Below, piece after piece: positions 43,875 to 52,500 of a DNA stretch of 64,000 nucleotides. Position 1 is the first letter of the stretch, and the number at the start of each line of letters is the position of its first letter. Made by a program: the position numbers and the translations under genes. The stretch is from positions 1,861,837-1,925,836 of the forward strand of contig NZ_JH976535.1 of NCBI RefSeq assembly GCF_000183545.2, read 5' to 3'. The notes under the pieces are model-generated. The model searched no databases. It worked only from the letters and a program-made list of their open reading frames with translations, and was not told where the DNA came from. Source of the DNA: Thermaerobacter subterraneus DSM 13965 (GTDB lineage: Bacteria; Bacillota; Sulfobacillia; Thermaerobacterales; Thermaerobacteraceae).

Positions 43875-43909
43875 GCGGATGCAATAAATGCCTATGTTTT
43901 GAGGAACGG
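43735..43909 (+). other. Possible omega-RNA region at element right end
   Basis: In TnpB elements the guide (omega) RNA is transcribed from the 3' end of tnpB through the right end into flanking DNA. This stretch has strong stems (TCGGGG-AGAA-CCCCGA near 43739, CCGGGG/CCCCGG further on) and ends in the CATAGGC/GCCTATG hairpin at 43870-43896. The assignment is inferred from position and structure only. Confidence 0.4.
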
Positions 43910-44890
43910 CCCGTAACGCCGCTTGTGGGGCGGAAGATAGATCTCCCAGGTGTACTCAAAGCCAAAGAGGTCCTGCAGCCGGGACCGCCGCCACAGCAGG
44001 TTGTCCAGGGGCGGGAGGAACCGCGCCTCGTCCAGCGCCGGCAGATCGGCCGCCCGCTCCAGGACAGGACGGTCTTCGGCCAAGGCGTAGTAAACCCGCC
44101 GGACTCCCTCCACGGCCACCTGCACCCACTGGCCCGCCGCCACCCGCCGTTCGGCCTCCTGGCGCCGCCGCGCCGCCGGCCAGCGCTGCCACCCGAAGCA
44201 GGGGTCGCCGGCGTCGAAGAGGACCATCGCCTGGGCGTAGTGGCGCAGGCGCTGTTCCGCCGCCTCCGCTTCGTCCAGCTCCTGGCGGGCGACGCCGTCC
44301 GGCAGGACCCGTTCCGGGAGGTCATACCACCGCTCGTTGCCCCGCCGCCACCGGACCACCAGGCGGCCTTCCTCCCAGAGGTGCTGGAGGGCCTGGCTCA
44401 CGGCCCGGGTCCTGGGGACATCCCGATCCCAGTAGCCGACCACCCGCTCCGGCGCTTCAAGCTGGCGCGCGGAGACGGGGCCGGAGGCCTCCACCAGGGC
44501 CAGGATCCGCTCCATCCACTGCCGTACGGCGGGCTCCAGCTCGGCCTCCCCGTATCGCCGGAAGGCCGGCCGGAAGGCCGGATACAGGGATGCGGGCAGG
44601 ATGCACCGGGCATGGCACCAGGCCTCGAAGACCCGGCCCCGCTGGTACAGATCTTCCAGCCACGCCGGCCGGTACTCGCCCATGCGGTTGAAGAGCACCA
44701 GGTGGTGATTGCGGTCCACCACATTGACCGGGTCCAGCTGGATCGCACCCAGCCGCTTCAGTACCGCCTTCACGCCGGCCGGCCCCGTGGGCGTGCTGGA
44801 GCGGGACCCGGCCAGGCCGAGCCGGAAAAGCAGGTAAGCCGCCGCCTGCTGGCGGGTGATGCGGATGGTGGAATGGCCACCCGAATCCAT
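43892..44890 (-). pseudogene. 5' part of YcaQ/AlkZ-like DNA glycosylase gene, split by insertion
   Basis: The first ~327 codons (from ATG 44890) belong to a winged-helix DNA glycosylase of the HTH_42 family, related to E. coli YcaQ and Streptomyces AlkZ, which unhook interstrand cross-links. The catalytic QLD motif (IQLDPVNVVDRNHHLVLF, Gln51-Asp53) fits the YcaQ branch. The domain continues to FGFEYTWEIYLPPHKRRYGP, then runs a few codons into the insertion element and stops at 43892. With the 71-codon remnant at 41907-42122 the original protein was ~400 residues, a normal length, so the insertion looks recent. Truncated activity is unlikely because the last domain is lost. It probably formed an operon with the DUF1028 gene. 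Confidence 0.92.
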
Positions 44891-44934
44891 GGCCTTTCTT
44901 TTGCTGGGACTTTCCTTGGGGCTGGTCCCGCCCT

Positions 44935-45906
44935 TCAACGGGCCGTCCCGGGCGCCGACCCCGCCCCGCCGTCGCCCGCTTGCCGCCGGGCCAGGGACCG
45001 GAGGTAATCCAGCACATCCCCGTCCATGACCTCCGGGCCCACCACCCGCTCCTCGAAGTTCTCGTTGAGCTGGAAGGCCTGCAGGGCGCTGAGGGTCGCC
45101 TCGTCCAGCCGGCCGGTGAGGGGCCCCCGGTAGTAGCCCGTCGCCAGGAGGAGCTGCTGGATCTCCCCCACCACGGGACCCTCCAGGCGCACCTGCCGGC
45201 TCGGGTCGGGCGTCCCGAAGTAGAGCCGGTGGAGGCGCATCAGCCGGTCCAGCTCCTCGATGGGCCGCGGGTGGTCGTCGACCCGCAGGTCCAGCCAGCG
45301 GTCGTTGTAACCGCCGTAGCCACCCTGGGGTTTGACCACCAGCAGGGCGGCCGACTGCTGCCCGCGCCGGTCGCCACCCGCCGCCTGGGCCGCGCGCAGC
45401 GCCTCGATCAGGCGCTCCTCCATGGGCAGGCCGCGGTCGCGGGCCGCCTCGTAGGCCCGGGCCATCTCGTCCACCACGGCGGGACCAGCCAGGATGTTGC
45501 CCTGGCAGGCATACCCCTCGCCCACCCGGTGCCCGGCCCACTCGAAGCAGGCCTTGCCCGTGTAGGCTGCCGCCCGCCCCTGGGCGTCGACCACCCCCAG
45601 CTGGCGGTGATCCCGCTCGGGGTCGGCCTCCACCAGGCGGGCCACCACCTCTTCCGCCGAGAGGCCCTGGCGCAACAGCGCCAGGCCGTCGGGGCCGTAG
45701 CTCACGTTGGCCCAGGCCTGGGTGGCGATGGCGCCGGTGCCCGCTTCGGCCCAGGGCACCACCGCCCCGACGGCGAGGAACTTGGACTGGACTCCGATCC
45801 CCCAGATGCCGGCTGCAGGGTCCGCCGCCACGATGGAGAAGGTTGCGACCCACGGCGTACCGCCCGGTGTCCGCGTCCGGCCGCCACGGCCCGCCTGCAC
45901 CTGCAT
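44935..45906 (-). CDS. DUF1028 family protein with C-terminal peptidoglycan-binding-like domain
   Basis: This 323-residue protein starts with a DUF1028 domain, a putative Ntn-hydrolase-type fold: WVATFSIVAADPAAGIWGIG, VVPWAEAGTGAIATQAWAN, GKACFEWAGHRVGEGYACQGN. The C-terminal part (VVGEIQQLLLATGYYRGPLTGRLDEATLSALQAFQ, about residues 245-285) resembles a putative peptidoglycan-binding repeat. No signal peptide is seen, so wall binding is doubtful. ATG 45906 is preferred over ATG 45912 because a GGGGGG run lies six bases before it. It is 44 bases upstream of the glycosylase gene on the same strand. Enzymatic function is unknown for the family. Confidence 0.88.
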   Translation of the reverse strand: MQVQAGRGGRTRTPGGTPWVATFSIVAADPAAGIWGIGVQSKFLAVGAVVPWAEAGTGAIATQAWANVSYGPDGLALLRQGLSAEEVVARLVEADPERDHRQLGVVDAQGRAAAYTGKACFEWAGHRVGEGYACQGNILAGPAVVDEMARAYEAARDRGLPMEERLIEALRAAQAAGGDRRGQQSAALLVVKPQGGYGGYNDRWLDLRVDDHPRPIEELDRLMRLHRLYFGTPDPSRQVRLEGPVVGEIQQLLLATGYYRGPLTGRLDEATLSALQAFQLNENFEERVVGPEVMDGDVLDYLRSLARRQAGDGGAGSAPGTAR

Positions 45907-45912
45907 AGCCAT

Positions 45913-46411
45913 CCCCCCGTCGCCCGGTCTTATATCGCTGCGGGTTCTATATCACTGCGGGTTCCTGGGGCCGACGCCGGCCGGGGCCCCGGCGGTACGC
46001 CGCCCACGGAACACGTATTCGCCTTTCCGCCATTCGCCGGCGTGCCCGTCGTTCCCTGCCGGCCGGGCCGCCAAGTCCTCCTCCACCTGCGCGGTGAACC
46101 GGGCGGCTTCTCCCGCCCAGCCCGTCCGGGATGTGAGTTGCGTAGAAATGGCGTGATTTATGAAGTTTCGGAAAGTATGAATGACGCAGTTCTTATATTC
46201 CGGCCTTGCGATTTGCTTCCACTTCCGCTAAAGGCTACCCTTCGACTTTGACCTTCCCTGACGATCCTGCATACGGTGAAGGCAGAAGGCCGGCCCGGCC
46301 GGGCCCGGGCGGCCGGCTCGCCGGTCTTCCCGGAAGCGACCCGCCGGTCCGCCGGCCCGCAAGGGCACGGCGGCCGGCCTCGAACCCTGGACGCAAAGGA
46401 GGGCGGTTGCG
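45913..46411. other. Divergent intergenic region DUF1028/yeaQ-like
   Basis: About 500 bases. It holds two tandem 17-bp units (45931-45964), an AT-rich island near 46135-46215, and a possible promoter for the yeaQ-like gene: TTGACC at 46248-46253, 16-bp spacer, CATACG at 46270-46275. On the minus strand TATAAG near 45929-45934 may be a -10 for the DUF1028 gene. Confidence 0.5.
45931..45964. repeat. Two tandem 17-bp units
   Basis: TATATCGCTGCGGGTTC is followed directly by TATATCACTGCGGGTTC. They lie ~25 bases upstream of the DUF1028 start and overlap its possible -10 region, so they may affect its transcription. Confidence 0.8.
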
Positions 46412-46699
46412 ATGATGGGTGTGCTTGGTTGGGTGGCCGCCATCGTCGCCGGTCTGATCCTTGGGTGGGCCGTAGGCCGTTACGCCATCGGTGGCCGCCA
46501 GTTCCCCGGCAACCTGCCCGGCTCGCTGGTGACGGGTGTCATCGGCGGCGTCCTGGGTGCCTTCATCCCGGGCAACTGGGGCTGGACCCTGGACGGCGCC
46601 AACATGATCGCGGCCATCCTGGCGTCGGCGGTCCTCACCTGGCTGGTCGGCTACTTTGGCGGCAAGCAGGAGAGCAAGTCCGCGGGTACCTCCAGCTGA
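46412..46699 (+). CDS. GlsB/YeaQ/YmgE family small membrane protein
   Basis: This 95-residue protein has three hydrophobic segments with the Gly-rich pattern of the transglycosylase-associated (YeaQ/YmgE) family: VAAIVAGLILGWAVGRYAIG, PGSLVTGVIGGVLGAFI and NMIAAILASAVLTWLVGYFGG. Family members are general-stress-induced membrane proteins without a proven biochemical role. Two ATG codons are adjacent to each other at 46412; AAAGGAGGG lies upstream. It is monocistronic with a strong T-tailed terminator. The long AT-rich upstream region suggests regulation, but no sigma-B-type promoter was found. Confidence 0.93.
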   Translation: MMGVLGWVAAIVAGLILGWAVGRYAIGGRQFPGNLPGSLVTGVIGGVLGAFIPGNWGWTLDGANMIAAILASAVLTWLVGYFGGKQESKSAGTSS

Positions 46700-46721
46700 C
46701 GCAGCGCGCTGGCGCAGCGTG

Positions 46722-46771
46722 AAAGGGCGGCGGCACCGGGAACCCGGGCTCCCGGTGCCGCCGCCCCTTTT
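46722..46771. terminator. Bidirectional terminator yeaQ-like/gerM
   Basis: A perfect 17-bp stem GGGCGGCGGCACCGGGA / TCCCGGTGCCGCCGCCC with AAA before and TTTT after. It suits both converging genes. Confidence 0.93.
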
Positions 46772-46842
46772 CCCATGGATCCCTTCGCCCGGCCGTACCG
46801 GCCCGGCTGCTGCCGCACCGGCCGGGCCGTGGCCGTGCCAGC

Positions 46843-48348
46843 CTACCGGTTCTTGTCCGCCGGCAGCGCCCGGATGGTGTCGATCCACCAGACACCCTTC
46901 TCGCCCCGGCGCACCGGCTGAGTCAAGATCACCTCGTAGTCCCGGCCGTCGTGCTTGACCCGCACCACCGCCTGCCCCCGGCCGAGGTCCACGTTGACCA
47001 GGGTGAACTCGTCGCTGTAGGGGTCGAAGCCGTAAAGGCCACCCTGGTACCGCACGGCGTCCACCGGGTCGAGGCGCCAGAGGTTGGCGCCGCCGTCCAC
47101 TTCCTCCTGCCAGTCCCGCACCAGGCCGGCATCCACCGGCTTGCGCCCCGTCTGCACGGCCCGCGAGCGGATGTCATGGATCACCCAGATGCCCCGCTCG
47201 CCCTGCTCCCGGGGCTGGATCATGTGCAAGGTGTAATAGCTGTCGCCGTGGCGCACCCGGACCAGCGCCTCGCCCACGCCGGAACCCTCGCCCCGGTCGG
47301 TCCGGTGGAGCAGCACGTACTCGTCCCAGCCGTAGAACCCGAAGGTGGTGGCCAGGTACCGGGCCGCCTCCACAGGGTCCGTGAGCCACTGCATCCGCCC
47401 CTGGACGACCTCGCCCTGGAAGAAGTTCATCACCGCGTCGTCGATCTCCATCTGCCAGGGCGTCCACCCGCCGCCGGCGGCGCCGGACGAACCGGCCCCC
47501 TGGCTCCCGGCGGAGGCTGCCGCTCCGGCCGCCTGGCTTGCAGCCTCCCCGCCGGCCGGTTCATCCGCGGCAGGACCCGGCACCGCCCCTTCCGGCACGG
47601 GGTCGCCGGGCACGATCATCAGCCGCTCCAAAGGCCTGTCGATGGCGATGTGCCCCGCCAGGGTCTCCACCGGCTTGCCCTCCACCAGGATCTGCACCCG
47701 GCGGATGCCCGGGATGCCCGTCAGCGTTTGGACGACGGCGTGGATGGTCACGCCCTCGCCGTAGCTGCCGCCGGGGTGGTTCTTGACCAGTTCCTCGGAG
47801 AAGTTGACGTAGGCCGTCTGCTGGCTGTCATCGACGGACACCGACAGCACCCGGGTCCCCCGCGGCAGCACCGAAACGAAGGGCGAGTTCTCTGGGGGCT
47901 CCAGCAGGTTCTCGACGGCGATGCGCGCCAGGTCGGCGGTACGCTGGGGCCGGTCGACGGTCCGCCGCCAGGGCCAGGGATCCAGCACGCCCGAGCGGGA
48001 CCCGTAGAAGAGGGTGATGGTGACGCGCTCGTCAGCGGGGTTGGGAACGATGGCCGGCGCTCCCTCCAGATCGGTGGACGCCGGTGGGAGGCCGTCTTCC
48101 GCCCCGGCTGCGTCGGGAGCGATCACCAGCTCGTTGGGACCGCCGACGGCCGCCTGGCCGCATGCGGCCAGGCCCAGGGACGCCACCAGCAGCAGCGCCA
48201 CGGCGACCGCGGCAGCCCGATGCCGGCCCGGCCGGGCGGATTGGACGGGCCCCGCGGCCGCCTGCCGCCGCAACGGGTGGGGCCCCCGGGCAGCAGGGCG
48301 GTACGACAAGAGCAGCCCTTTGAGGGAAAAAACGCCTTGGCTGGACAC
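46843..48348 (-). CDS. gerM: GerMN-domain sporulation lipoprotein
   Basis: This 501-residue protein has a lipoprotein signal (AAAVAVALLLVASLGLAACG) and a GerMN domain (VTITLFYGSRSGVLDPW, LARIAVENLLEPPENSPF, LPRGTRVLSVSV, AYVNFSEELVKNHPGGS) like the Bacillus sporulation/germination protein GerM. After an Ala/Gly-rich spacer come two ~75-residue repeated modules (PVEAARYLATTFGFYGWDEY and PVDAVRYQGGLYGFDPYSDE, each ending in GIWVIHDI or GVWWIDTI). I do not recognise this module. GTG 48348 was chosen because GGGGAGG lies five bases upstream. A promoter TTGCAA-17-TGATAA lies ~50 bases before it. A role at the forespore or wall is inferred from GerM. Confidence 0.88.
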   Translation of the reverse strand: MSSQGVFSLKGLLLSYRPAARGPHPLRRQAAAGPVQSARPGRHRAAAVAVALLLVASLGLAACGQAAVGGPNELVIAPDAAGAEDGLPPASTDLEGAPAIVPNPADERVTITLFYGSRSGVLDPWPWRRTVDRPQRTADLARIAVENLLEPPENSPFVSVLPRGTRVLSVSVDDSQQTAYVNFSEELVKNHPGGSYGEGVTIHAVVQTLTGIPGIRRVQILVEGKPVETLAGHIAIDRPLERLMIVPGDPVPEGAVPGPAADEPAGGEAASQAAGAAASAGSQGAGSSGAAGGGWTPWQMEIDDAVMNFFQGEVVQGRMQWLTDPVEAARYLATTFGFYGWDEYVLLHRTDRGEGSGVGEALVRVRHGDSYYTLHMIQPREQGERGIWVIHDIRSRAVQTGRKPVDAGLVRDWQEEVDGGANLWRLDPVDAVRYQGGLYGFDPYSDEFTLVNVDLGRGQAVVRVKHDGRDYEVILTQPVRRGEKGVWWIDTIRALPADKNR

Positions 48349-48397
48349 GATGGCCTCCCCTCCACCAGCCATCGTACCGCAACGCCGTTACGCACGT

Positions 48398-48426
48398 TTA
48401 TCAGCAAGGTGTCGGAGAAGTTGCAA
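48398..48426 (-). promoter_or_regulatory. Candidate promoter of gerM
   Basis: On the minus strand: TTGCAA (48421-48426), 17-bp spacer, TGATAA (48398-48403). The -35 overlaps the few bases past the end of the upstream phosphoribosyltransferase gene. Confidence 0.6.
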
Positions 48427-48435
48427 AACCCGTCG

Positions 48436-48915
48436 TTACCGCTCCGATTCGGGATCCCACGGATAGACGATCCACTCGTCGGTTTCCTCGGCGTAGTAGT
48501 CCGGCCGCCCCGGCACCACCGAGCGCTGGGGCTTGAAGTGCATGACGGCCACGGCGGGATGGCCGCCCGCCTCTTCCACCCGGTGGCGCACAGCGGCCAC
48601 GGTGCGGCCGCTGTCCCAGACGTCGTCCACGATCAGCACGCGCTTCCCCTTCAGGTAGGGGTCGGGCGGGAACTGCAGGAAGGTGGGGCGGTCGAGGGTC
48701 TCCCCCACCCCGGTGTAGAACATCACGGCCGCGACCAGGATGTTGCGCATGCCCGTCTTTTCGCTGATCAGGCAGGCCGGCACCATGCCGCCGCGGGTAA
48801 TCACCAGCATGGCATCGTACTCGTCGATGCGGATCTGCTGCAGCAGCCGGTCGACCAGCTGCTCGATGTCCTGCCACGTCAGGTATTTCTTCACCGGCTG
48901 GCTGATGGCGGTCAC
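48436..48915 (-). CDS. Phosphoribosyltransferase
   Basis: This ~159-residue cytoplasmic protein has a type I phosphoribosyltransferase fold. The PRPP-binding motif is VLIVDDVWDSGRTVAAV, and LVITRGGMVPACLIS provides the pyrophosphate loop. The size and the end EWIVYPWDPES resemble bacterial xanthine/guanine-type (Gpt-like) enzymes, so purine salvage is likely, but the base specificity is not readable. No strong ribosome site is present: GTG 48915 and TTG 48921 are both possible. It lies 87 bases upstream of gerM. Confidence 0.87.
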   Translation of the reverse strand: MTAISQPVKKYLTWQDIEQLVDRLLQQIRIDEYDAMLVITRGGMVPACLISEKTGMRNILVAAVMFYTGVGETLDRPTFLQFPPDPYLKGKRVLIVDDVWDSGRTVAAVRHRVEEAGGHPAVAVMHFKPQRSVVPGRPDYYAEETDEWIVYPWDPESER

Positions 48916-49170
48916 CCCCAAGGGCCGGATTCGGCGGACGAACGGGCCCTCGCCCGGCCCGCCGCCTGGTCGTCCGGAAATGGCATGCCTCGCGGCCGCG
49001 CCTCGAAACGTGCCGGCCGCATCGGCCTTCGTCCGCGAAATTGCTTACATTGTACCGAATCCGCGCCGAACCACGGTACCGGCCGTGACCAGCCCTTGCC
49101 CCCCTGGCGCAGCGGCGCGGGACGGGACCGTCCCCGGACGAGGAGAAGGCGGGAGGAGGCAGGCGCCGGA

Positions 49171-51243
49171 TCAGCCTGCGGCCCTGGCCCCCGGCGCCGC
49201 ACCCGGCGCCGTCACGGCCGACGCCCCGGCCCCGCCGGCCGCCGCCGTACCGGCGCCCGCAGCCGTCCCGCCCAGCGGCCACTCCACCACAGGCCAGTAC
49301 AGGGCGAAGGCGCTGCCCCGCCCGGGCTGGCTGGCCACGGCCACCACGCCGTCATGGAGGCGCAGGATCTCCCGCACGATGCTCAGACCCAGGCCGGCCC
49401 CACCCGCATCGCCGCCCCGGGCCCGTGCCCGGTCCACGCGGTAGAAGCGCTCGAACAGGTGGGGAAGCTCCTCGGCAGGAATGCCGGGGCCGCGGTCGAT
49501 CACCCACACCCAGGCGACCCGCGGGCTCCGCCGGAGGGGATCGTCGTCGCCCACCACGCGATAGGCGGGTTCGTCCTGGACGCCCTGAACGGCGCCCGCG
49601 GGCGGGCCGGCCCCATCCGGCGGGCGGGCGGCCGCTGCCTGGGGAGGCGGGCCGCCCGGCCCGGCCGGCGCCACGGCCGGCCCCTCCCCCGCAGCCCCCG
49701 GCGCGGGCGGCTGCGCGGGCTCCGGCAGCGGACCGGGATCGCCATCCCGCCCCGCGCCCGGCTGCCGGGCAGGCTCCGGCCCGGCAGCCGCTCCACCCGC
49801 CGGGCCGGGACCGGCCCCCGGGCCCCAGGGACTCCCCGCTCGAGCCCCGGGTACGGCCCCACCTCCCGCAGCCCTCGCCGCACCGTCCCCACCGGCAGGT
49901 GCTGCCGCGGCCGCTTCGCCCCCGTGGCCTGGGGCGCCGGTGCCCGGGCCTGGCGCCTCCCCGGCACCGCCTGCGCCCGCTGCCCCGACCCCCGGAGCCG
50001 GCGGCTCCGGAGAGGCCGGTTCGTCCGGCCGGGCCAGCTCGGCGGCCAGGGCGGCGCCAGCCGCCGCGGCGGCGAAGCCCGCCTGCTCGCCGAAGACCAC
50101 CCGCACCAGGCCGGGCCCGCCGTATTTCATGGCGTTCTCCAGGAGGTTGGTGATGGCCCGCTCCATCTTGGTCCGGTCGACCAGCACCTGGGGATTGCCC
50201 CGGCCTTCCAGGCGGATCCGGCAACCCAGCCGGCGGGCCTCCGGCTCCAGCCACCCCGCCACCACCGTCACCAGCTCCGCCAGCGGCACGGGCCGCAGGT
50301 CGACGGTCTCCTTCTCCCGGTCCAGCCGGGCCAGGGTGAGCAGGCTGGAGGTCAGCCGCGCCAGGCGCTCCACCTGGTCGTCGATGTCGCGGAGGAACTC
50401 GCGGTAGTCCTCAAGGGTGGCGTCGGGGTCGTGGATCAGGGCATCGGTCAGGGTCTTCAGGGCGGCCACGGGCGTGCGCAGCTCGTGGGACGCGCTGGCG
50501 ATGAAGTCGCGCCGGGACTCGTCGATGCGGGCCAGGTGGGCCGCCATGTCGTTGAAGGCCCGGGCCAGCTGGGCCAGCTCGTCCCCGCCCCGGGCCGGCA
50601 CCCGCTCGTCGAACCGGCCGCGGGCGATGCGCCCCGCCGCCCGGGCCAGCTCCCGCAGGGGCGCCGCCAGGTAGGCACCGAACAGGTAGGCCACCGCTCC
50701 GGCCCCCAGGGCGATGAGGGCCCCCAGCTGCACCATGCGCCGGCGGATCTGGTCCACGGCGGCAAAGACGTCGGTCACGTCGGTGGACAGGACCACGGCC
50801 CCGGCCACCCGGTCGCCCGCCCCGCGCACCGGCGCCGCGGCGTACATGGCGTACCGGCCGTCGGGCAGCCGGCGGACGCCGGCACGGCTCACCCCCTGCA
50901 GGGCGCTGACGATCTCGATGTGTTCCAGGCGGTGGCCCACCAGGCTGGCATCGGTGCCCGCCGCCGTGTCGGCCAGGACGAACCCGGCGTCGTCCACGGC
51001 CAGCAGCCGGCCCAGGTCCTGCAGGCGCAGGGCCGCCACCTGGTTGGCCAGCCGCTCCCGGTCGCCTTCGGCGATGGCATCGCCCAGGCTGCCGGCGAAG
51101 AAGGCTGCCGTAGCCAGGGCCCGGGACTGCCGGTCGCGCAGCAGCACACCCCGGGTGGTGTCGCTGGCCACCTGGACCGTCACGGCCAGGCTGGTCAGGG
51201 TCACGGCCAGCAAGGCCAGGATGATCTTCCAGCGCAGGGACAA
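49171..51243 (-). CDS. Sensor histidine kinase with large insert in ATPase domain
   Basis: This ~690-residue membrane kinase has a first hydrophobic segment (IILALLAVTLTSLAVTVQVAS), an extracellular sensor region, a second segment, a HAMP domain (APLRELARAAGRIARGRFD), a HisKA domain with ASASHELRTPVAAL and a HATPase domain. The N box (LLENAMKYGG) and G1 box (VIDRGPGIP) are separated by ~190 Ala/Gly/Pro-rich residues, where normally ~35 suffice. TTG 51243 (GGGAGA upstream) is the best start; the frame continues upstream with Arg/Pro-rich residues. Its partner regulator is encoded ~285 bases upstream. The architecture resembles PhoR/WalK/ResE. The signal is unknown. Confidence 0.9.
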   Translation of the reverse strand: MSLRWKIILALLAVTLTSLAVTVQVASDTTRGVLLRDRQSRALATAAFFAGSLGDAIAEGDRERLANQVAALRLQDLGRLLAVDDAGFVLADTAAGTDASLVGHRLEHIEIVSALQGVSRAGVRRLPDGRYAMYAAAPVRGAGDRVAGAVVLSTDVTDVFAAVDQIRRRMVQLGALIALGAGAVAYLFGAYLAAPLRELARAAGRIARGRFDERVPARGGDELAQLARAFNDMAAHLARIDESRRDFIASASHELRTPVAALKTLTDALIHDPDATLEDYREFLRDIDDQVERLARLTSSLLTLARLDREKETVDLRPVPLAELVTVVAGWLEPEARRLGCRIRLEGRGNPQVLVDRTKMERAITNLLENAMKYGGPGLVRVVFGEQAGFAAAAAGAALAAELARPDEPASPEPPAPGVGAAGAGGAGEAPGPGTGAPGHGGEAAAAAPAGGDGAARAAGGGAVPGARAGSPWGPGAGPGPAGGAAAGPEPARQPGAGRDGDPGPLPEPAQPPAPGAAGEGPAVAPAGPGGPPPQAAAARPPDGAGPPAGAVQGVQDEPAYRVVGDDDPLRRSPRVAWVWVIDRGPGIPAEELPHLFERFYRVDRARARGGDAGGAGLGLSIVREILRLHDGVVAVASQPGRGSAFALYWPVVEWPLGGTAAGAGTAAAGGAGASAVTAPGAAPGARAAG

Positions 51244-51527
51244 GGTACCCGTCTCCCGATGGCAAGGGTGGTACGGAGGGGCGGCGGGCGCCCGCCGGAA
51301 CGGCCGGGGCTCCCGCCGCGGCTCCCGCCGGGGGCGGCGATGCGGCCGGCCAGCCGGTGGCCTCGTGGCACCGCAGCACCGCCGGGCCGCGTCCCGGAGC
51401 ACGGGCAGCGCCTCTTCCGCGACATGGCGCCGGCGCTCGGACCGGTCCCGGCCGGGTACCGTTCCCGGCCACCGCTTGACGGCCCCCGCCGGCCTCCGGC
51501 GGTGACGGGGGTGCTCCCCACCCGGCG

Positions 51528-52451
51528 CTAGCGGCCTACGCCGGTCCCGGGCTCCGCCTCCCCACCGCCCAGGCGGCGGGCGATCTCCTCCGGCTCAGCA
51601 AAATAGTAGCCCACACCCCACTTGGTACGGACGAAGACGGGGTGGGCGGGGTCCGGTTCCAGGCGCTCCCGCAGCCGGCGCACCGCCACGTCCACGGTGC
51701 GCGTGTCGCCCGCGTAGTCGTACCCCCATACCTGTTCCAGCAGTTGTTCCCGGGTGTAGACACGACCCGGCCGCTGGGCCAGCACCAGCAGGAGGTCGAA
51801 TTCCCGGGGGGTCAGCTCCACGGCGCGCCCCTGGAGCGTCACCCGGTAGCGGGCCCGGTCGATGCGCAACGGTCCCCGTACCAGGACCTCCCCCTCGCCC
51901 TCCCCCGGGGCTGCGGCCCCTGGAGCCGCCCCGGCCGTCCCCTGCCCCGTGGCCGGCCCTGCCCCGGCGGCTGCCCCCGCCGCCCCCGTACCGCCGGGGG
52001 TCCTGCCGGGCCCACCGGCCGGGGCGCCGGCGCGGCCGGGCGCCACGGGCGTCCCCACGGCCACGCCGGCCGCCACTCCGCCGGCCGGCTTCACCCTTCG
52101 CAGGACCGCCCGGATGCGGGCGATGAGCTCGCGCGGGTTGAAAGGTTTCACCACGTAGTCGTCGGCCCCCAACTCGAGCCCGACGATGCGGTCCACGTCC
52201 TCGTCCCGCGCGGTCAGCATGATGATGGGGACCTGGGACGTCTTGCGCACTTCCCGGCAGACCGTCAGGCCGTCGACCTCGGGCAGCATCAGGTCGAGGA
52301 TGATGAGGTCGATGCCGCCCGCCGCGAACCTCTCCAGGGCCTGGCGCCCGTCGGTGGCCACCTCCACCTCGAAGCCCGCCTGCTCCAGGCTCCGGCGCAG
52401 GCCCTTGACCAGGGCGGCCTCGTCATCCACCAACAGGATCCGCTCGGACAC
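51528..52451 (-). CDS. OmpR-family response regulator
   Basis: This 307-residue DNA-binding regulator has a receiver domain (LLVDDEAALVKGLRRSL; phospho-acceptor Asp53 in LIILDLMLPEVDG; Lys in VVKPFNPRELI) and a C-terminal winged helix (VELTPREFDLLLVLAQRPGR, VRTKWGVGYYF). The domains are joined by ~55 Ala/Gly-rich residues, far longer than usual. GTG 52451 has AAGGAGG seven bases upstream. It is followed by the sensor kinase gene on the same strand and forms a two-component pair with it. The winged helix looks like PhoB/WalR/ResD types; target genes are unknown. Confidence 0.94.
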   Translation of the reverse strand: MSERILLVDDEAALVKGLRRSLEQAGFEVEVATDGRQALERFAAGGIDLIILDLMLPEVDGLTVCREVRKTSQVPIIMLTARDEDVDRIVGLELGADDYVVKPFNPRELIARIRAVLRRVKPAGGVAAGVAVGTPVAPGRAGAPAGGPGRTPGGTGAAGAAAGAGPATGQGTAGAAPGAAAPGEGEGEVLVRGPLRIDRARYRVTLQGRAVELTPREFDLLLVLAQRPGRVYTREQLLEQVWGYDYAGDTRTVDVAVRRLRERLEPDPAHPVFVRTKWGVGYYFAEPEEIARRLGGGEAEPGTGVGR

Positions 52452-52500
52452 GGCACCGCCTCCTTCCCATCCGGCGCGGGGGATCTCCCCGAACAAGACG

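Larger units (their letters stand above)
42123..43909 (+). mobile_element. TnpB-type insertion element (IS200/IS605-like, lone orfB)
   Basis: About 1.79 kb, lying inside a DNA glycosylase gene. The edges come from rejoining that gene: left flank GGTGTAGGG ends at 42122 and right flank CCCGTAACG begins at ~43910, with 1-3 bases of uncertainty. It carries one gene (tnpB-like) and no tnpA. A CATAGGC/GCCTATG hairpin stands ten bases from the right end, and a smaller CGCC-GTA-GGCG stem lies near the left end (42160-42170). There are no long terminal inverted repeats and no obvious target duplication, as expected for the IS605 superfamily. It must have been moved in trans. Confidence 0.85.

Noticed and set aside
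42123-43909. Complete autonomous IS605 element with tnpA
   Set aside because: Only one gene fits between the boundaries set by the split glycosylase gene. No Y1 transposase motif (HUH) is present.
46951-51531. Open frame of about 1526 codons on the plus strand
   Set aside because: It is antisense to gerM, the phosphoribosyltransferase and the histidine kinase. The translation has the typical His/Gln/Gly/Arg composition of a shadow frame.
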